The translations under genes were made by a program, and so were the position numbers. Shown piece after piece: positions 8,087-15,967 of a stretch of DNA of 35,718 nucleotides (its first letter is position 1; every line of letters starts with the position of its first letter). Below the pieces are notes generated by a model. The model was given only the letters and a program-made list of their open reading frames with translations, searched no databases and was not told the origin of the DNA. The stretch is from Tropicimonas isoalkanivorans (GTDB taxonomy: Bacteria > Pseudomonadota > Alphaproteobacteria > Rhodobacterales > Rhodobacteraceae), in contig NZ_FOLG01000025.1 in the NCBI RefSeq assembly GCF_900112335.1, positions 1 through 35,718 of the forward strand, given 5' to 3'.

Positions 8087-10522
8087 ATGGCCCTGCCGAA
8101 CGATCCGCTCCGCTCCTTGCAATGGCACCTCGACCTGATTGGCGACATCGAAACCGTGTGGGCGGACTACACCGGTGCGTCTGTCACGGTCGGCGTCTAC
8201 GACGACGGGTTCGAATACACCCACGATGATCTGAAGACGAACTACGACGCCACCCTCCACTTCAGGGATTCCACATCCAACACCTACGATCCGATGACCA
8301 CGGAAAACGTTCACGGAACGGCGGTTGCCGGGCTCCTCGGCGCGGAGGCGGACAACGGCCTTGGCGGCGTGGGCGTTGCGTACGACGTCACCATGACCGG
8401 CATCAATTTCGTGGGCGACATCCAGTTCGAGGAGAGCGCCGACGCCCTCACATTGGAGGCCCTCGCCTGGGCTGCCAACTTCGACATCATGAACAACAGC
8501 TGGGGCGAAGGGGCGGGCTATGGCTACCTGCTGAAATTTCCCTTCGGACCCTCCTTCTATGGTGGCGAGGTCGATCCAGACGCCCCGGGGAGCCTTGCAG
8601 ACCCCGCGAGCCGCGCCTCGCTGTGGGAAGGCGAATATGCCAAGATCTCCGCCGCGGGCCGAGACGGTCTCGGCACGGTCATCGTCCAGGCGGCAGGCAA
8701 CGACGCCAGCAATGCCAATGGCTACGCATTGAACGCCTCCCGTTTCACGATCACAGTCGCCTCCACCGACTCCGAGGGCAACGCCGACCCGTTTTCGAAT
8801 TGGGGCACGTCGATCCTGGTTGCTGCTCCCGCCGCCTCGGTCACCACGGATCTCATGGGCGCGAATGGGGCGAACACGAACCGGGACGACGGGAATTACT
8901 TCGACAGCTTTTCGGGCACTTCGGCCGCCACGCCAATCGTTTCGGGTGTGGTCGCGCTGATGCTGGAGGCCAACGAAACCCTCGGTTGGCGCGACGTTCA
9001 GAACATCCTCGCCCTCTCGGCCTCCCTGACCGGCTCGGCCTATGGCGGCGCGGCACAGGGCAGCGAGGTTTCGACCTGGGATTCCAATGGCGCGAGCATG
9101 TGGAACGGCGGCGGCGTCAGTTTCCACTTCAACTACGGCTTCGGCATGGTCGACGCGCTGGCGGCCGTTCGCATGGCGGAGGCGTGGTCCAAGTTTTATG
9201 CCTCGCCGCAGACGTCCGCGAACGAGCAGCATGTTTCGGTCGCCTATGCTGGCTCCGCAGTGGCCGTTCCGGACGACGCGCCGGCCGGCGAGACCGCGGG
9301 CACGGCGGCCGAGATCAGCCTCGAAGTGACCGACGACATCGCCATCGAGAGCATCGCCGTCACGATCAGCGCCACCCATGCCCGCGCCCTCGACACGGTC
9401 TTCACCCTGGTCGCGCCCGATGGCACGGAGATCCCGATCCTTGCCCGGGAGGGAGAGGAATACTACACGCTCGGCACCTTCGACAGCGGGGACGCGCTTA
9501 TGAAGGATGGCTTCGAATGGACATTCGAGGTGACGGCTTTCCTGGGAATGTCGAGCGCTGGAGACTGGACACTCCGGGTAGAGGATTTCAATTCCGACGG
9601 CCTGACGGGGCAGGTCGAGGGTTTTGCGCTGGATATCTTCGGTGCCACGGCGGGTGTCGACGACGTCCACCATTTTACCGACGATTTCCTGGAACTCCGG
9701 ACAGCCGAAAGCGGCCGGGGAACGATCAGCGACACCAATGGCGGCGTCGACTGGATGAACCTCGTGGCCGTTTCCGATGACGTCGTGCTCGACCTTGCGT
9801 CCCGCAGCCTATCGGTCGGTGGCGCCCTCTGGGCAACCATAGCCACGGGCAGTGAGATCGAGAATGCCGCTGCCGGTGACGGTAACGATGCCCTCGCCGG
9901 CAACGGCCTCGACAACGCGTTCGACGGCGGCCGCGGCAATGACACTCTGCTGGGCCGAGATGGAAACGACCGCTTGTGGGGTCAGGGGGGCGACGACCGG
10001 CTGGACGGCGGCAGGGGGCTCGATCGGTCCTGGGGTGGCGGCGGCAACGACAAGCTCTTCGGCCGTGGCGGCAAGGACCTGTTGGTAGGCGGCGATGGAA
10101 GCGACCTGCTCAAGGGGGCCAACGCTGCCGATACGCTCAAGGGCGGAGGCGGCGCGGACACGCTCGTCGGGGGAAAAGGATCCGATGGCATGACCGGCGG
10201 AAAAGGGGCGGACCGCTTCGTATTCACGTCTGTCAAGGACTCGCCAGCCACCGCCCAACGGGACATAATCACGGACTTCCGGAGCGGCGCGGACACCATC
10301 GTGCTCTCCGCCATCGACGCCAATGCGAACCGCCCGGGCGATCAGGCATTCCGTTTTATCGGGGATGACCCTTTCTCCGGTGCGCCGCGAGAGCTGCGCG
10401 TCGTGCAAAAGTCCGATGGCGTCCGGGTGATGGCAGACACGGACGGCGACGGGTCCGCGGACTTTTCACTCCAGCTTGCCGGGATGACGGCGCTGCCGCC
10501 TGCGGAGGACTTTGTTTTATAA
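8087..10522 (+). CDS. Secreted subtilisin-like protease with P domain and RTX repeats
   Basis: An 811-residue protein with three parts. Residues 1-375 form an S8 (kexin/subtilisin) protease with catalytic Asp39 (VYDDGFEYTH), His76 (NVHGTAVAGLL), oxyanion Asn205 (AAGND) and Ser279 (GTSAATPIVSG). Residues about 390-515 resemble the proprotein-convertase P domain (LEVTDDIAIESIAVTI, DWTLRVEDF). Residues about 592-705 are tandem GGxGxDxLx calcium-binding RTX nonapeptides, followed by a serralysin-type C-terminal module ending EDFVL, an acidic residue followed by hydrophobic ones as in type I secretion signals. There is no N-terminal signal peptide and no visible propeptide, consistent with export by an ABC-type type I system and folding on Ca2+ outside the cell. 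No type I transporter gene is in the window. GAGGA lies 6 nt before the ATG. Confidence 0.95.
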   Translation: MALPNDPLRSLQWHLDLIGDIETVWADYTGASVTVGVYDDGFEYTHDDLKTNYDATLHFRDSTSNTYDPMTTENVHGTAVAGLLGAEADNGLGGVGVAYDVTMTGINFVGDIQFEESADALTLEALAWAANFDIMNNSWGEGAGYGYLLKFPFGPSFYGGEVDPDAPGSLADPASRASLWEGEYAKISAAGRDGLGTVIVQAAGNDASNANGYALNASRFTITVASTDSEGNADPFSNWGTSILVAAPAASVTTDLMGANGANTNRDDGNYFDSFSGTSAATPIVSGVVALMLEANETLGWRDVQNILALSASLTGSAYGGAAQGSEVSTWDSNGASMWNGGGVSFHFNYGFGMVDALAAVRMAEAWSKFYASPQTSANEQHVSVAYAGSAVAVPDDAPAGETAGTAAEISLEVTDDIAIESIAVTISATHARALDTVFTLVAPDGTEIPILAREGEEYYTLGTFDSGDALMKDGFEWTFEVTAFLGMSSAGDWTLRVEDFNSDGLTGQVEGFALDIFGATAGVDDVHHFTDDFLELRTAESGRGTISDTNGGVDWMNLVAVSDDVVLDLASRSLSVGGALWATIATGSEIENAAAGDGNDALAGNGLDNAFDGGRGNDTLLGRDGNDRLWGQGGDDRLDGGRGLDRSWGGGGNDKLFGRGGKDLLVGGDGSDLLKGANAADTLKGGGGADTLVGGKGSDGMTGGKGADRFVFTSVKDSPATAQRDIITDFRSGADTIVLSAIDANANRPGDQAFRFIGDDPFSGAPRELRVVQKSDGVRVMADTDGDGSADFSLQLAGMTALPPAEDFVL

Positions 10523-10548
10523 GTCTCCGACCGCCCTGTTCGACCCGC

Positions 10549-11739
10549 TCACCGGAACAGGCCCAGCGCCTCCATGTCCACGTCCAATGGGCCGGCCAGA
10601 TCCTCAATCGAGTCGTAGATCAATTCCAGCGCGTACGGCGGGTTGTGGGCGTAAGCGCCGGGATCGGCCGTTACCGCCTTCCAGTTGAACGCGGCCTTCA
10701 GGAGCCGCGGGGTCCAGGCGCCGTAGTTGACCCGGCGCCCTTCGGCCTCATCCGCCACCCCGTCGCCATTCGCGTCGGCAAAGAAGTAGGGATAACGGTC
10801 CCCATCGTACACCATCGGCGTGGCCGCGACCTGGGCCGCATAGGCGAGGATCATCGTCATCAACTGGTCGCTGTTGGCGGCAAGGTCGTCATGGATGCCC
10901 TTGTTCGTGTCGCCGCTGCCATCGTAGCTGACGCGGGCGATGCGGATATCCTCGGGCGTTCCGTCGAAATGGCAGGTCAGGCAGGTCGCCTCGGACAGAT
11001 CAAGGCTGTGCGGATCGTGGCAGGAGTTGCAGGTTGCCACTGGCTTCGCATGCAAGAACCGGCCGGAATAGGTCTTGCCCGGATACTGGAACCCCACACC
11101 GCCGTAACCGCCAAGGGTCATGGATCCGGCCAGGTAGTAGTGCGGGTTCATAAACCGCAGCTCCGTGTTGACCTCGTCGTCGGCCATCTCGGCGGTCTTG
11201 GTGGCGACGTCACTGCCGGCGAGGCGGCCTTGATGACAGGTCATGCAGGCGACCTCGACCCCCGTGACCGGGTGGACGATGCCTGACGGCAGCGTGACCT
11301 CGGTGATGCTGCCAAGATCCGCGCTGTGGCAGGTCTCGCAATCGACGACGCCCCCGATGGGCACCGGCTCCTTGGGGATGCCCTTTTCACCACCGTCGAG
11401 GCCATGAAATGCGCGGAAGCCAATGCCCGAATGGCAAACGGAGCATTCCGGGTCGATTGCGCCGTCCTCATCCCAATGGCGAAAGGCCTCCGCCGTGTAA
11501 TCCGAATGCCCGCTGCGCGCCCAGGCCGCGATGACGCGCGCATTCGGGACGGCGATGGTCTGCGGCGCGAAGGGCCCGCTGCGCGGCATGATAAATATGG
11601 GCTGCCCGTTTTCCGGATCGCCGATGGCCGGCCCGGATCCAGCGGACTGGGCGAGGCCTGCCCCTGTACTCGCACTCGTCGCAAGAATTGCGGCCATGGC
11701 GAGCGTGATGAGAGACGGGAGTGCGGGGCGCCGGATCAT
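10549..11739 (-). CDS. Periplasmic pentaheme c-type cytochrome
   Basis: This 396-residue protein has a hydrophobic signal peptide (LAMAAILATSASTGAGLA, about residues 13-30) and five CxxCH haem-attachment motifs, at residues 99-103, 134-138, 165-169, 237-241 and 253-257. It is therefore exported and matured by the Ccm system as a five-haem cytochrome. A conserved-looking stretch NPHYYLAGSM (about 198-207) may supply distal ligands. Near residue 325 an EF-hand-like loop (DANGDGVADEAE) suggests a bound Ca2+. No membrane anchor is seen apart from the signal sequence. I do not recognise the exact family; it is not NapB, NrfA or a tetraheme NapC type. The gene is divergent from nqrABCDEF with 92 nt between the start codons, which suggests joint control and electron transfer linked to the Nqr complex or quinone pool. 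Confidence 0.88.
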   Translation of the reverse strand: MIRRPALPSLITLAMAAILATSASTGAGLAQSAGSGPAIGDPENGQPIFIMPRSGPFAPQTIAVPNARVIAAWARSGHSDYTAEAFRHWDEDGAIDPECSVCHSGIGFRAFHGLDGGEKGIPKEPVPIGGVVDCETCHSADLGSITEVTLPSGIVHPVTGVEVACMTCHQGRLAGSDVATKTAEMADDEVNTELRFMNPHYYLAGSMTLGGYGGVGFQYPGKTYSGRFLHAKPVATCNSCHDPHSLDLSEATCLTCHFDGTPEDIRIARVSYDGSGDTNKGIHDDLAANSDQLMTMILAYAAQVAATPMVYDGDRYPYFFADANGDGVADEAEGRRVNYGAWTPRLLKAAFNWKAVTADPGAYAHNPPYALELIYDSIEDLAGPLDVDMEALGLFR

Positions 11740-11762
11740 TGTGACGATCCTTGAAGTCTAGG

Positions 11763-11788
11763 GATAACCGGATCAGGTTTATGTTATC
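11763..11788. promoter_or_regulatory. Inverted repeat in the divergent cytochrome/nqr promoter region
   Basis: GATAAC (11763-11768) and its exact reverse complement GTTATC (11783-11788) are 20 nt apart centre to centre, about two helical turns. They lie in the AT-rich middle of the 92-nt gap between the cytochrome and nqrA start codons. A TATAGA hexamer at 11811-11816 could be a -10 for nqrA, but no well-spaced -35 accompanies it. An operator for a dimeric regulator is possible; the half-sites are short, so chance cannot be excluded. Confidence 0.35.
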
Positions 11789-11831
11789 ATTTTGGGCGAT
11801 TTTCAGCAATTATAGATGTCCATGAAGGACC

Positions 11832-13124
11832 ATGGGAGAAACCTTCTTGCTGACTCAGGTATTCTCCGGCGGCCTGACCGTCCCGGTTCCCACCGCGGCG
11901 CCCGAACGGAACGGCGTGGATGTGATGATTACGGAAGAGGCCGCGATCACGGCCCTGCCCGAGGACGACTTTCGCGTCGAACCCCTCGTCGACCAAGGCG
12001 ACAGTGTGGAACAGGGGGCGCCCGTTCTGCGATCACGCAGGCACCACGTGTTGTTGGTCACCGCACCGATGCCCGGACGCGTGGCCTCCATCGAGTTGGG
12101 GCCGGGCCACCGTCTATCCTCCATCCGCTTTTTCCTGGAGCCCGAGGCGGGGCGACGCGAGGTCGACACGCACCTGGCAAACCGGGGCGACGATCCCGGC
12201 GCACTGCGCGACCTGCTGCTCGGCACGGGCCTCTGGCGGTTCTTCCGCGCCCGCCCTTTCGGGCAGGTCCCATTGCCAACGGAACATCCCTCGGCGATCT
12301 TCGTCATGGCGGTGGATACCCGCCCGCGCGCGCCCTCGCCCCGCGAGGCGATCTCCGGACGGGCGGAGGCATTCGAGCGTGGATTGCACGCGCTGCTCCG
12401 AATGACCGAAGGGCCAGTGTTCCTATGCCAGGACGGCGGGAGGCCGGTGCTGGAAGGCGTTGTGCCCGACAGGCTGCGGCCCGTCTCGGTCGCAGCCACG
12501 CATCCCTGGGGGCTGGCCGGATTACAGATCCACCGCCTCTGTCCGGCGGAGGTCGGCACGCCGGTCTGGGACATCCATGCGGAGGATGTCGCGGCAATCG
12601 GCTCGCTGCTTGAAACCGGCCGGGTCCCGGAAACTCGTCTGGTTTCGATAGCGGGGCCGGCGCTGCGGCAGGCACGCGAGGTGCGGTGCCAGCCGGGGGC
12701 GGACCTGCGAGAGCTCTGCCACGGAATCGTCGCGCCCGGCCCGCACACGATCGTTTCGGGCTCCGCCCTTGATGGGCGGGAGGCGCACTGGTTGCGGCAC
12801 CGTGACCGACAGGTGACCGTTCTGGGCGGCAAGCCAAAGCGCCGGGCGCCCCACTGGTTCCTATCGGCTCTCGAGACCGCGTCGCGGCCCAAGCCCCTCA
12901 TCCCCACCGCGGCCCTAGATCAAGCGCTCGGCGGCGATCTTCCCGCCGCGCCGTTTCTGCGGGCGCTCACGTCTGGCGATACCGAAACGTTCCGGCGTCT
13001 CGGCGGGCTGTCCTTCGTCGAGGAGGATCTCGCACTGGCCGACTACATCACCGGCGCCGCCCCCAGCCTTCGCGCCTGCCTGTCCGCCCTGCTGCATCGG
13101 ATCGCGGTGGAGGAGGCGGCATGA
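11832..13124 (+). CDS. nqrA: Na+-translocating NADH:quinone reductase subunit A
   Basis: NqrA is the large peripheral cytosolic subunit of the Nqr complex, has no classical redox motif and takes part in quinone binding. This protein has 430 residues, close to the usual size of about 445. The N-terminal GGLTVPVP matches the family's KGLDLPIAG opening, the barrel-sandwich-like segment KxxV...DxGDxVxxGxPV is seen as VEPLVDQGDSVEQGAPVLR, and PMPGRVASIELGPGHRL follows. HPWGLAGLQIHRLCP resembles the conserved NqrA HPAGLxGTHIHFLxP signature. The gene order nqrABCDEF confirms the call. ATG 11832 has AAGGA only 2 nt upstream; TTG 11847 (LTQVFSGG) with GGGAG 8 nt upstream would align better with the N-terminus of typical NqrA and is a real alternative. 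The stop overlaps nqrB by 4 nt. Confidence 0.93.
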   Translation: MGETFLLTQVFSGGLTVPVPTAAPERNGVDVMITEEAAITALPEDDFRVEPLVDQGDSVEQGAPVLRSRRHHVLLVTAPMPGRVASIELGPGHRLSSIRFFLEPEAGRREVDTHLANRGDDPGALRDLLLGTGLWRFFRARPFGQVPLPTEHPSAIFVMAVDTRPRAPSPREAISGRAEAFERGLHALLRMTEGPVFLCQDGGRPVLEGVVPDRLRPVSVAATHPWGLAGLQIHRLCPAEVGTPVWDIHAEDVAAIGSLLETGRVPETRLVSIAGPALRQAREVRCQPGADLRELCHGIVAPGPHTIVSGSALDGREAHWLRHRDRQVTVLGGKPKRRAPHWFLSALETASRPKPLIPTAALDQALGGDLPAAPFLRALTSGDTETFRRLGGLSFVEEDLALADYITGAAPSLRACLSALLHRIAVEEAA

Positions 13125-13897
13125 TCCGCGGGCTGTGGGACAGGGAGACCGTGGCGATTCTGTTCCTCGTGGCGCTCCTACCGTTGGCTGCGACATGGCT
13201 GTCCCACGCGGGCTGGGCGGGCGCGATACGGCTGCTGTTTTTCCTGTTGGTTGCCGGGATCTGGCACCTCGTCTTCATGTTGGCCCGCGCGCAGCCCCCG
13301 TCCTTCGCCGGGGCCATAACCGCGCTCGCTCTGGCCATGCTGGTGCCTGGAGACCTCGGGGTGGTTCCGACCCTGCTTGGCACCAGCTTCGGCGTGGTCA
13401 TCGCGGAACTCGCCTTCGGTGGCTGGGGGCGCAACGTGCTCAACCCTGCGACCGTCACGCTCGCCTTTCTCGGCTTCGGCTTTCCGGCCGCGCCATGGCC
13501 GGACATGATCGTGCCGGTGGGATGGGCCGCTGTTCCGGTCGCAGTGATCGGCGTGTTTATCGGGATCCTGTCGCTCCGGATCCTCACCGGGGCCGGTCTA
13601 ACGTTTGGCATAGGCATGGCGCTTGGACTGGATCTGGCGGACGTGTGGACCGCCGTTGCCGTGGGTCTGGTTCTGCTCGTCTGTGACCCGGTCGCCAGCG
13701 CATCGACCCAATTGGGGCGATGGCTGAACGGCGCACTCTTCGGCGCGCTGGTCGCCCTGTTCGTTGCTCACTGGACTGAGGCGGCGCCGGTTCAGATCGT
13801 GGTGTCGGCGGCGCTGATCGCCTCTCTGGCGGCGCCACTTCTGGACGAGGCCGCCATCGCCCTCTGGCTCGCACGGAGGAGACGGCGCCTTGGCTGA
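13121..13897 (+). CDS. nqrB: Compact NqrB-like membrane subunit lacking the covalent FMN site
   Basis: NqrB is normally about 410 residues, membrane-embedded, carries an FMN bound by phosphoester to Thr in an S-G-A-T motif, and forms part of the Na+ path. This protein has only 258 residues. It keeps GTSFGVVIAELAFGGWGRNVLNPA (residues 87-110, written here as two overlapping family blocks: GVVIA and FGG-GRN-LNPA) and CDPVASAS with Asp189, equivalent to the conserved acid in the family's TDPVSAS motif. After FGFPAAP (residues 118-124), where the family has a loop with SGATPL, it jumps directly to the next helix, so no SGAT motif exists. It also lacks the first 50 or so family residues. The frame is intact, and ATGA overlap with nqrA and a TTG-start overlap with nqrC show a maintained operon, so this looks like a true variant. 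Confidence 0.88.
   Translation: MIRGLWDRETVAILFLVALLPLAATWLSHAGWAGAIRLLFFLLVAGIWHLVFMLARAQPPSFAGAITALALAMLVPGDLGVVPTLLGTSFGVVIAELAFGGWGRNVLNPATVTLAFLGFGFPAAPWPDMIVPVGWAAVPVAVIGVFIGILSLRILTGAGLTFGIGMALGLDLADVWTAVAVGLVLLVCDPVASASTQLGRWLNGALFGALVALFVAHWTEAAPVQIVVSAALIASLAAPLLDEAAIALWLARRRRRLG
13875..13881 (+). promoter_or_regulatory. Ribosome-binding site fixing the TTG start of nqrC
   Basis: GGAGGAG ends 8 nt before the TTG at 13890, inside the end of nqrB. No ATG or GTG in the nqrC frame is suitably placed here, so this site supports the uncommon TTG start. Confidence 0.6.
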
Positions 13898-14690
13898 CCT
13901 GTCCCCGATCTCTCTCTGGAAGCGGTTTTTGGCGCAACCGATTGACAGCCGGGGCAAGACCATTGCCGCCGCCCTGATCGTCTCTGCGACCTGCGCGCTG
14001 CTGGTGACGAGTGCGACAGTGATCCTTCGCCCCATCCAGCAGGCCAACCGGGCCGCAGAGCAGCAAGTGCGCCTGGAAGCGCTGATCTCAGCCATTCCCG
14101 GGATGCGGGAGGTGATGGGACGCGCGGGCGGCGGGGCGCTTTCCACTGTCGTGGTCGATCTGGAGGCCGCGCGCGCCGCCCCGGACGTCACGCCGGAGAC
14201 CCTTCCCGCGGCTTTGGATGCGCCGGAAAATTGGACACCGCTATCCCCCGAGCAGGACATGGCGATGATCGGCAGCCGGCCGAACCTGATGCAGGTGTTC
14301 TTCCTGCGAGACGGGGAGGATATCTCCCTCGCGATTCTTCCGATTTACGGAAGCGGGTACAACGGCCCGATCGAAGCCATGATCGCGCTTCAGGGCGACA
14401 TGAACACCATCGCCGGCCTGACGGTCACGGCGCAGGAGGAGACGCCGGGGCTTGGGGCGCGGATCGAGGAACCTGCGTGGCAAGCGAGTTTTGCCGGCAA
14501 GCGCATTGCGGACGACGCCGGGGCGGTCCGTTTTACCGTCGCGCGGGGCCGCGCCAGTGGCGCCTTTGAGGTGGACGGAATCACGGGCGCCACCCGCACG
14601 AGCAACGCCATGACCCGCATCGTGCGGTTCTGGGTGGGGCCGGATGGCTACGGCCCGCTTCTCGCCGCCATCCGTAAGGGGGAGTTCTGA
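13890..14690 (+). CDS. nqrC: Na+-translocating NADH:quinone reductase subunit C (FMN-bearing)
   Basis: A 266-residue subunit with one N-terminal membrane helix (TIAAALIVSATCALLVTSAT, residues 24-43) and a periplasmic FMN-binding domain. The flavinylation motif DGITGATRTS is at residues 229-238, with Thr235 the expected attachment point for FMN. Upstream are GSGYNGPI (154-161) and TPGLGARI (185-192), both conserved around the flavin in NqrC and RnfG. It passes electrons between the membrane FeS centre in NqrD/E and NqrB. Attachment of FMN needs an ApbE flavin transferase, which is not encoded in the window. Translation starts at TTG, overlapping the nqrB stop by 8 nt. Confidence 0.95.
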   Translation: MADLSPISLWKRFLAQPIDSRGKTIAAALIVSATCALLVTSATVILRPIQQANRAAEQQVRLEALISAIPGMREVMGRAGGGALSTVVVDLEAARAAPDVTPETLPAALDAPENWTPLSPEQDMAMIGSRPNLMQVFFLRDGEDISLAILPIYGSGYNGPIEAMIALQGDMNTIAGLTVTAQEETPGLGARIEEPAWQASFAGKRIADDAGAVRFTVARGRASGAFEVDGITGATRTSNAMTRIVRFWVGPDGYGPLLAAIRKGEF

Positions 14691-14693
14691 GCC

Positions 14694-15359
14694 ATGGCCG
14701 CCGGCGGAAAATACTGGGTGACCCTGACCGAACCGCTCATCCGGAAAAATCCCGTCACGCTCCAGATCCTCGGTCTGTGCTCTGCGCTTGCCGTCACCAC
14801 CGCCGTCGATACCGCATTGACCATGTCTGTCTCGCTCACGGTCGTTCTGGTGCTCTCTGCCGGGATCGTCAGCGCAATTCGCCGGATGATCCCGGACACT
14901 ATTCGTCTGATCGTGCAGATCATGATCGTGGCCTCTCTCGTCATTGTCATCGACCAGGTTTTGCAGGCCTATTTCTACGATATCAGCCGCCGCCTTTCCG
15001 TTTTCGTGAGCCTGATCACCACCAATTGCCTCGTGCTGGGGCGGACCGAGTCCTTTGCCCGTAACAACCGGCCCCTACCCTCGATGATCGACGCTCTGGG
15101 CAACGGGCTGGGCTACTCGTTGATCCTGATCGTCATCGGGGCGGTCCGCGAACTCTTCGGGACCGGCAAGCTTATGGGGGCGCAGGTCCTGCAAACCGTC
15201 GACCATGGTGGATGGTTCACGCCGTTCAGCCTGATGCTGCTCGCTCCGAGCGCATTCTTCCTGCTCGGCGGACTGGTTTGGGCAATCCGCTCAATCCGTC
15301 CGGACCAGGCCGAGGCACAGGAGTTCGTGCCCCCCCATGCGGAGGAGGTGCGCCGGTGA
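14694..15359 (+). CDS. nqrD: Na+-translocating NADH:quinone reductase subunit D
   Basis: This 221-residue hydrophobic protein has about six membrane helices and starts YWVTLTEPLIRKNPV, a typical NqrD opening (the family has PL...NNPI). The two cysteines that with NqrE form the intramembrane [2Fe-2S] centre are visible in LGLCSALAV (about residue 29) and ITTNCLVLGRTE (about residue 112). RELFGTG is another family block. It forms an inverted-topology pair with NqrE. The start codon is 3 nt after the nqrC stop, and the last codons overlap nqrE. The C-terminal tail (about 20 polar residues ending EEVRR) is slightly longer than usual. Confidence 0.95.
   Translation: MAAGGKYWVTLTEPLIRKNPVTLQILGLCSALAVTTAVDTALTMSVSLTVVLVLSAGIVSAIRRMIPDTIRLIVQIMIVASLVIVIDQVLQAYFYDISRRLSVFVSLITTNCLVLGRTESFARNNRPLPSMIDALGNGLGYSLILIVIGAVRELFGTGKLMGAQVLQTVDHGGWFTPFSLMLLAPSAFFLLGGLVWAIRSIRPDQAEAQEFVPPHAEEVRR
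15341..15350 (+). promoter_or_regulatory. Strong ribosome-binding site for the GTG start of nqrE
   Basis: GGAGGAGGTG is nearly a full complement of the 3' end of 16S rRNA and lies 5 nt before GTG 15356. It decides the nqrE start: the frame is open much further upstream but only this GTG is well placed. Confidence 0.65.
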
Positions 15360-15967
15360 GCGACGTCTTCAACCTCTTTTTGCGCGCGATGTTTGTCGAG
15401 AACATGCCGGTGACGCTCTTTTTGGGCCTCTGCACCTTCCTCGCGCTCTCCAGACGCCCGGAAACCGCTGTCGGCCTTGGCATCGCGGTGATTGGCGCGA
15501 TGGGTTTCACGGTACCGCTCAACCAGCTCATCTACAGCGCCGTCCTCGCCCCCGGCGCGCTGGCCTGGGCTGGATTTCCGGAGATCGACCTCTCCTACCT
15601 CTCGCTCATCGCCTTCATCGGTGTCATCGCGGCGGCTGTTCAATTGACGGAAATGGTCATCGACCGCTACTTCCCCCGCACATACGCAGCCTTCGGGGTC
15701 TTTTTGCCGTTGCTCACCGTCAATTGCGCGATCCTTGCCGGAAGCCTCTTCGTGGTGGAACGGAAGTATGGCTTCGTGGAATCCGTCGCCTTCGGTTTCG
15801 GCAGCGGCGCGGGGTTCGCGCTGGCGGTGGTGACGCTCTCGGCGATCCGGAGCCGTCTTGCCTATGCCGATCTGCCGGACGGACTGCGCGGGCTTGGCAT
15901 TGCCTTCTTCCTCGCCGGGATGATGTCCCTCGGGTTTTCCTCCTTCGCGCAGATGGCGGCTCAATGA
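15356..15967 (+). CDS. nqrE: Na+-translocating NADH:quinone reductase subunit E
   Basis: A 203-residue integral membrane protein, the normal NqrE length of about 200. It starts DVFNLFLRAMFVENMPVTLF and has the two FeS-ligating cysteines in FLGLCTFLAL (about residue 26) and LTVNCAILAG (about residue 119). MGFTVPLNQLIY and FLPLLTVNCAIL are characteristic family blocks, with about six helices in the opposite orientation to NqrD. The GTG start overlaps the nqrD stop, and the stop overlaps the nqrF ATG by 4 nt, so all three are probably translationally coupled. Confidence 0.96.
   Translation: MSDVFNLFLRAMFVENMPVTLFLGLCTFLALSRRPETAVGLGIAVIGAMGFTVPLNQLIYSAVLAPGALAWAGFPEIDLSYLSLIAFIGVIAAAVQLTEMVIDRYFPRTYAAFGVFLPLLTVNCAILAGSLFVVERKYGFVESVAFGFGSGAGFALAVVTLSAIRSRLAYADLPDGLRGLGIAFFLAGMMSLGFSSFAQMAAQ

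Noticed and set aside
7568-9673. A 701-codon open frame on the minus strand across the protease gene
   Set aside because: It covers the whole first part of a well-supported protease gene and the intergenic region, its protein shows no family and is rich in Arg, Gly and Val as expected for the antisense of GC-rich codons. Similar antisense frames cover tctA, the kinase, the kor genes and others.
9868-10200. Tandem DNA repeat
   Set aside because: The periodicity is explained by RTX nonapeptides in the protease protein; the DNA copies are diverged and no independent repeat unit is evident.
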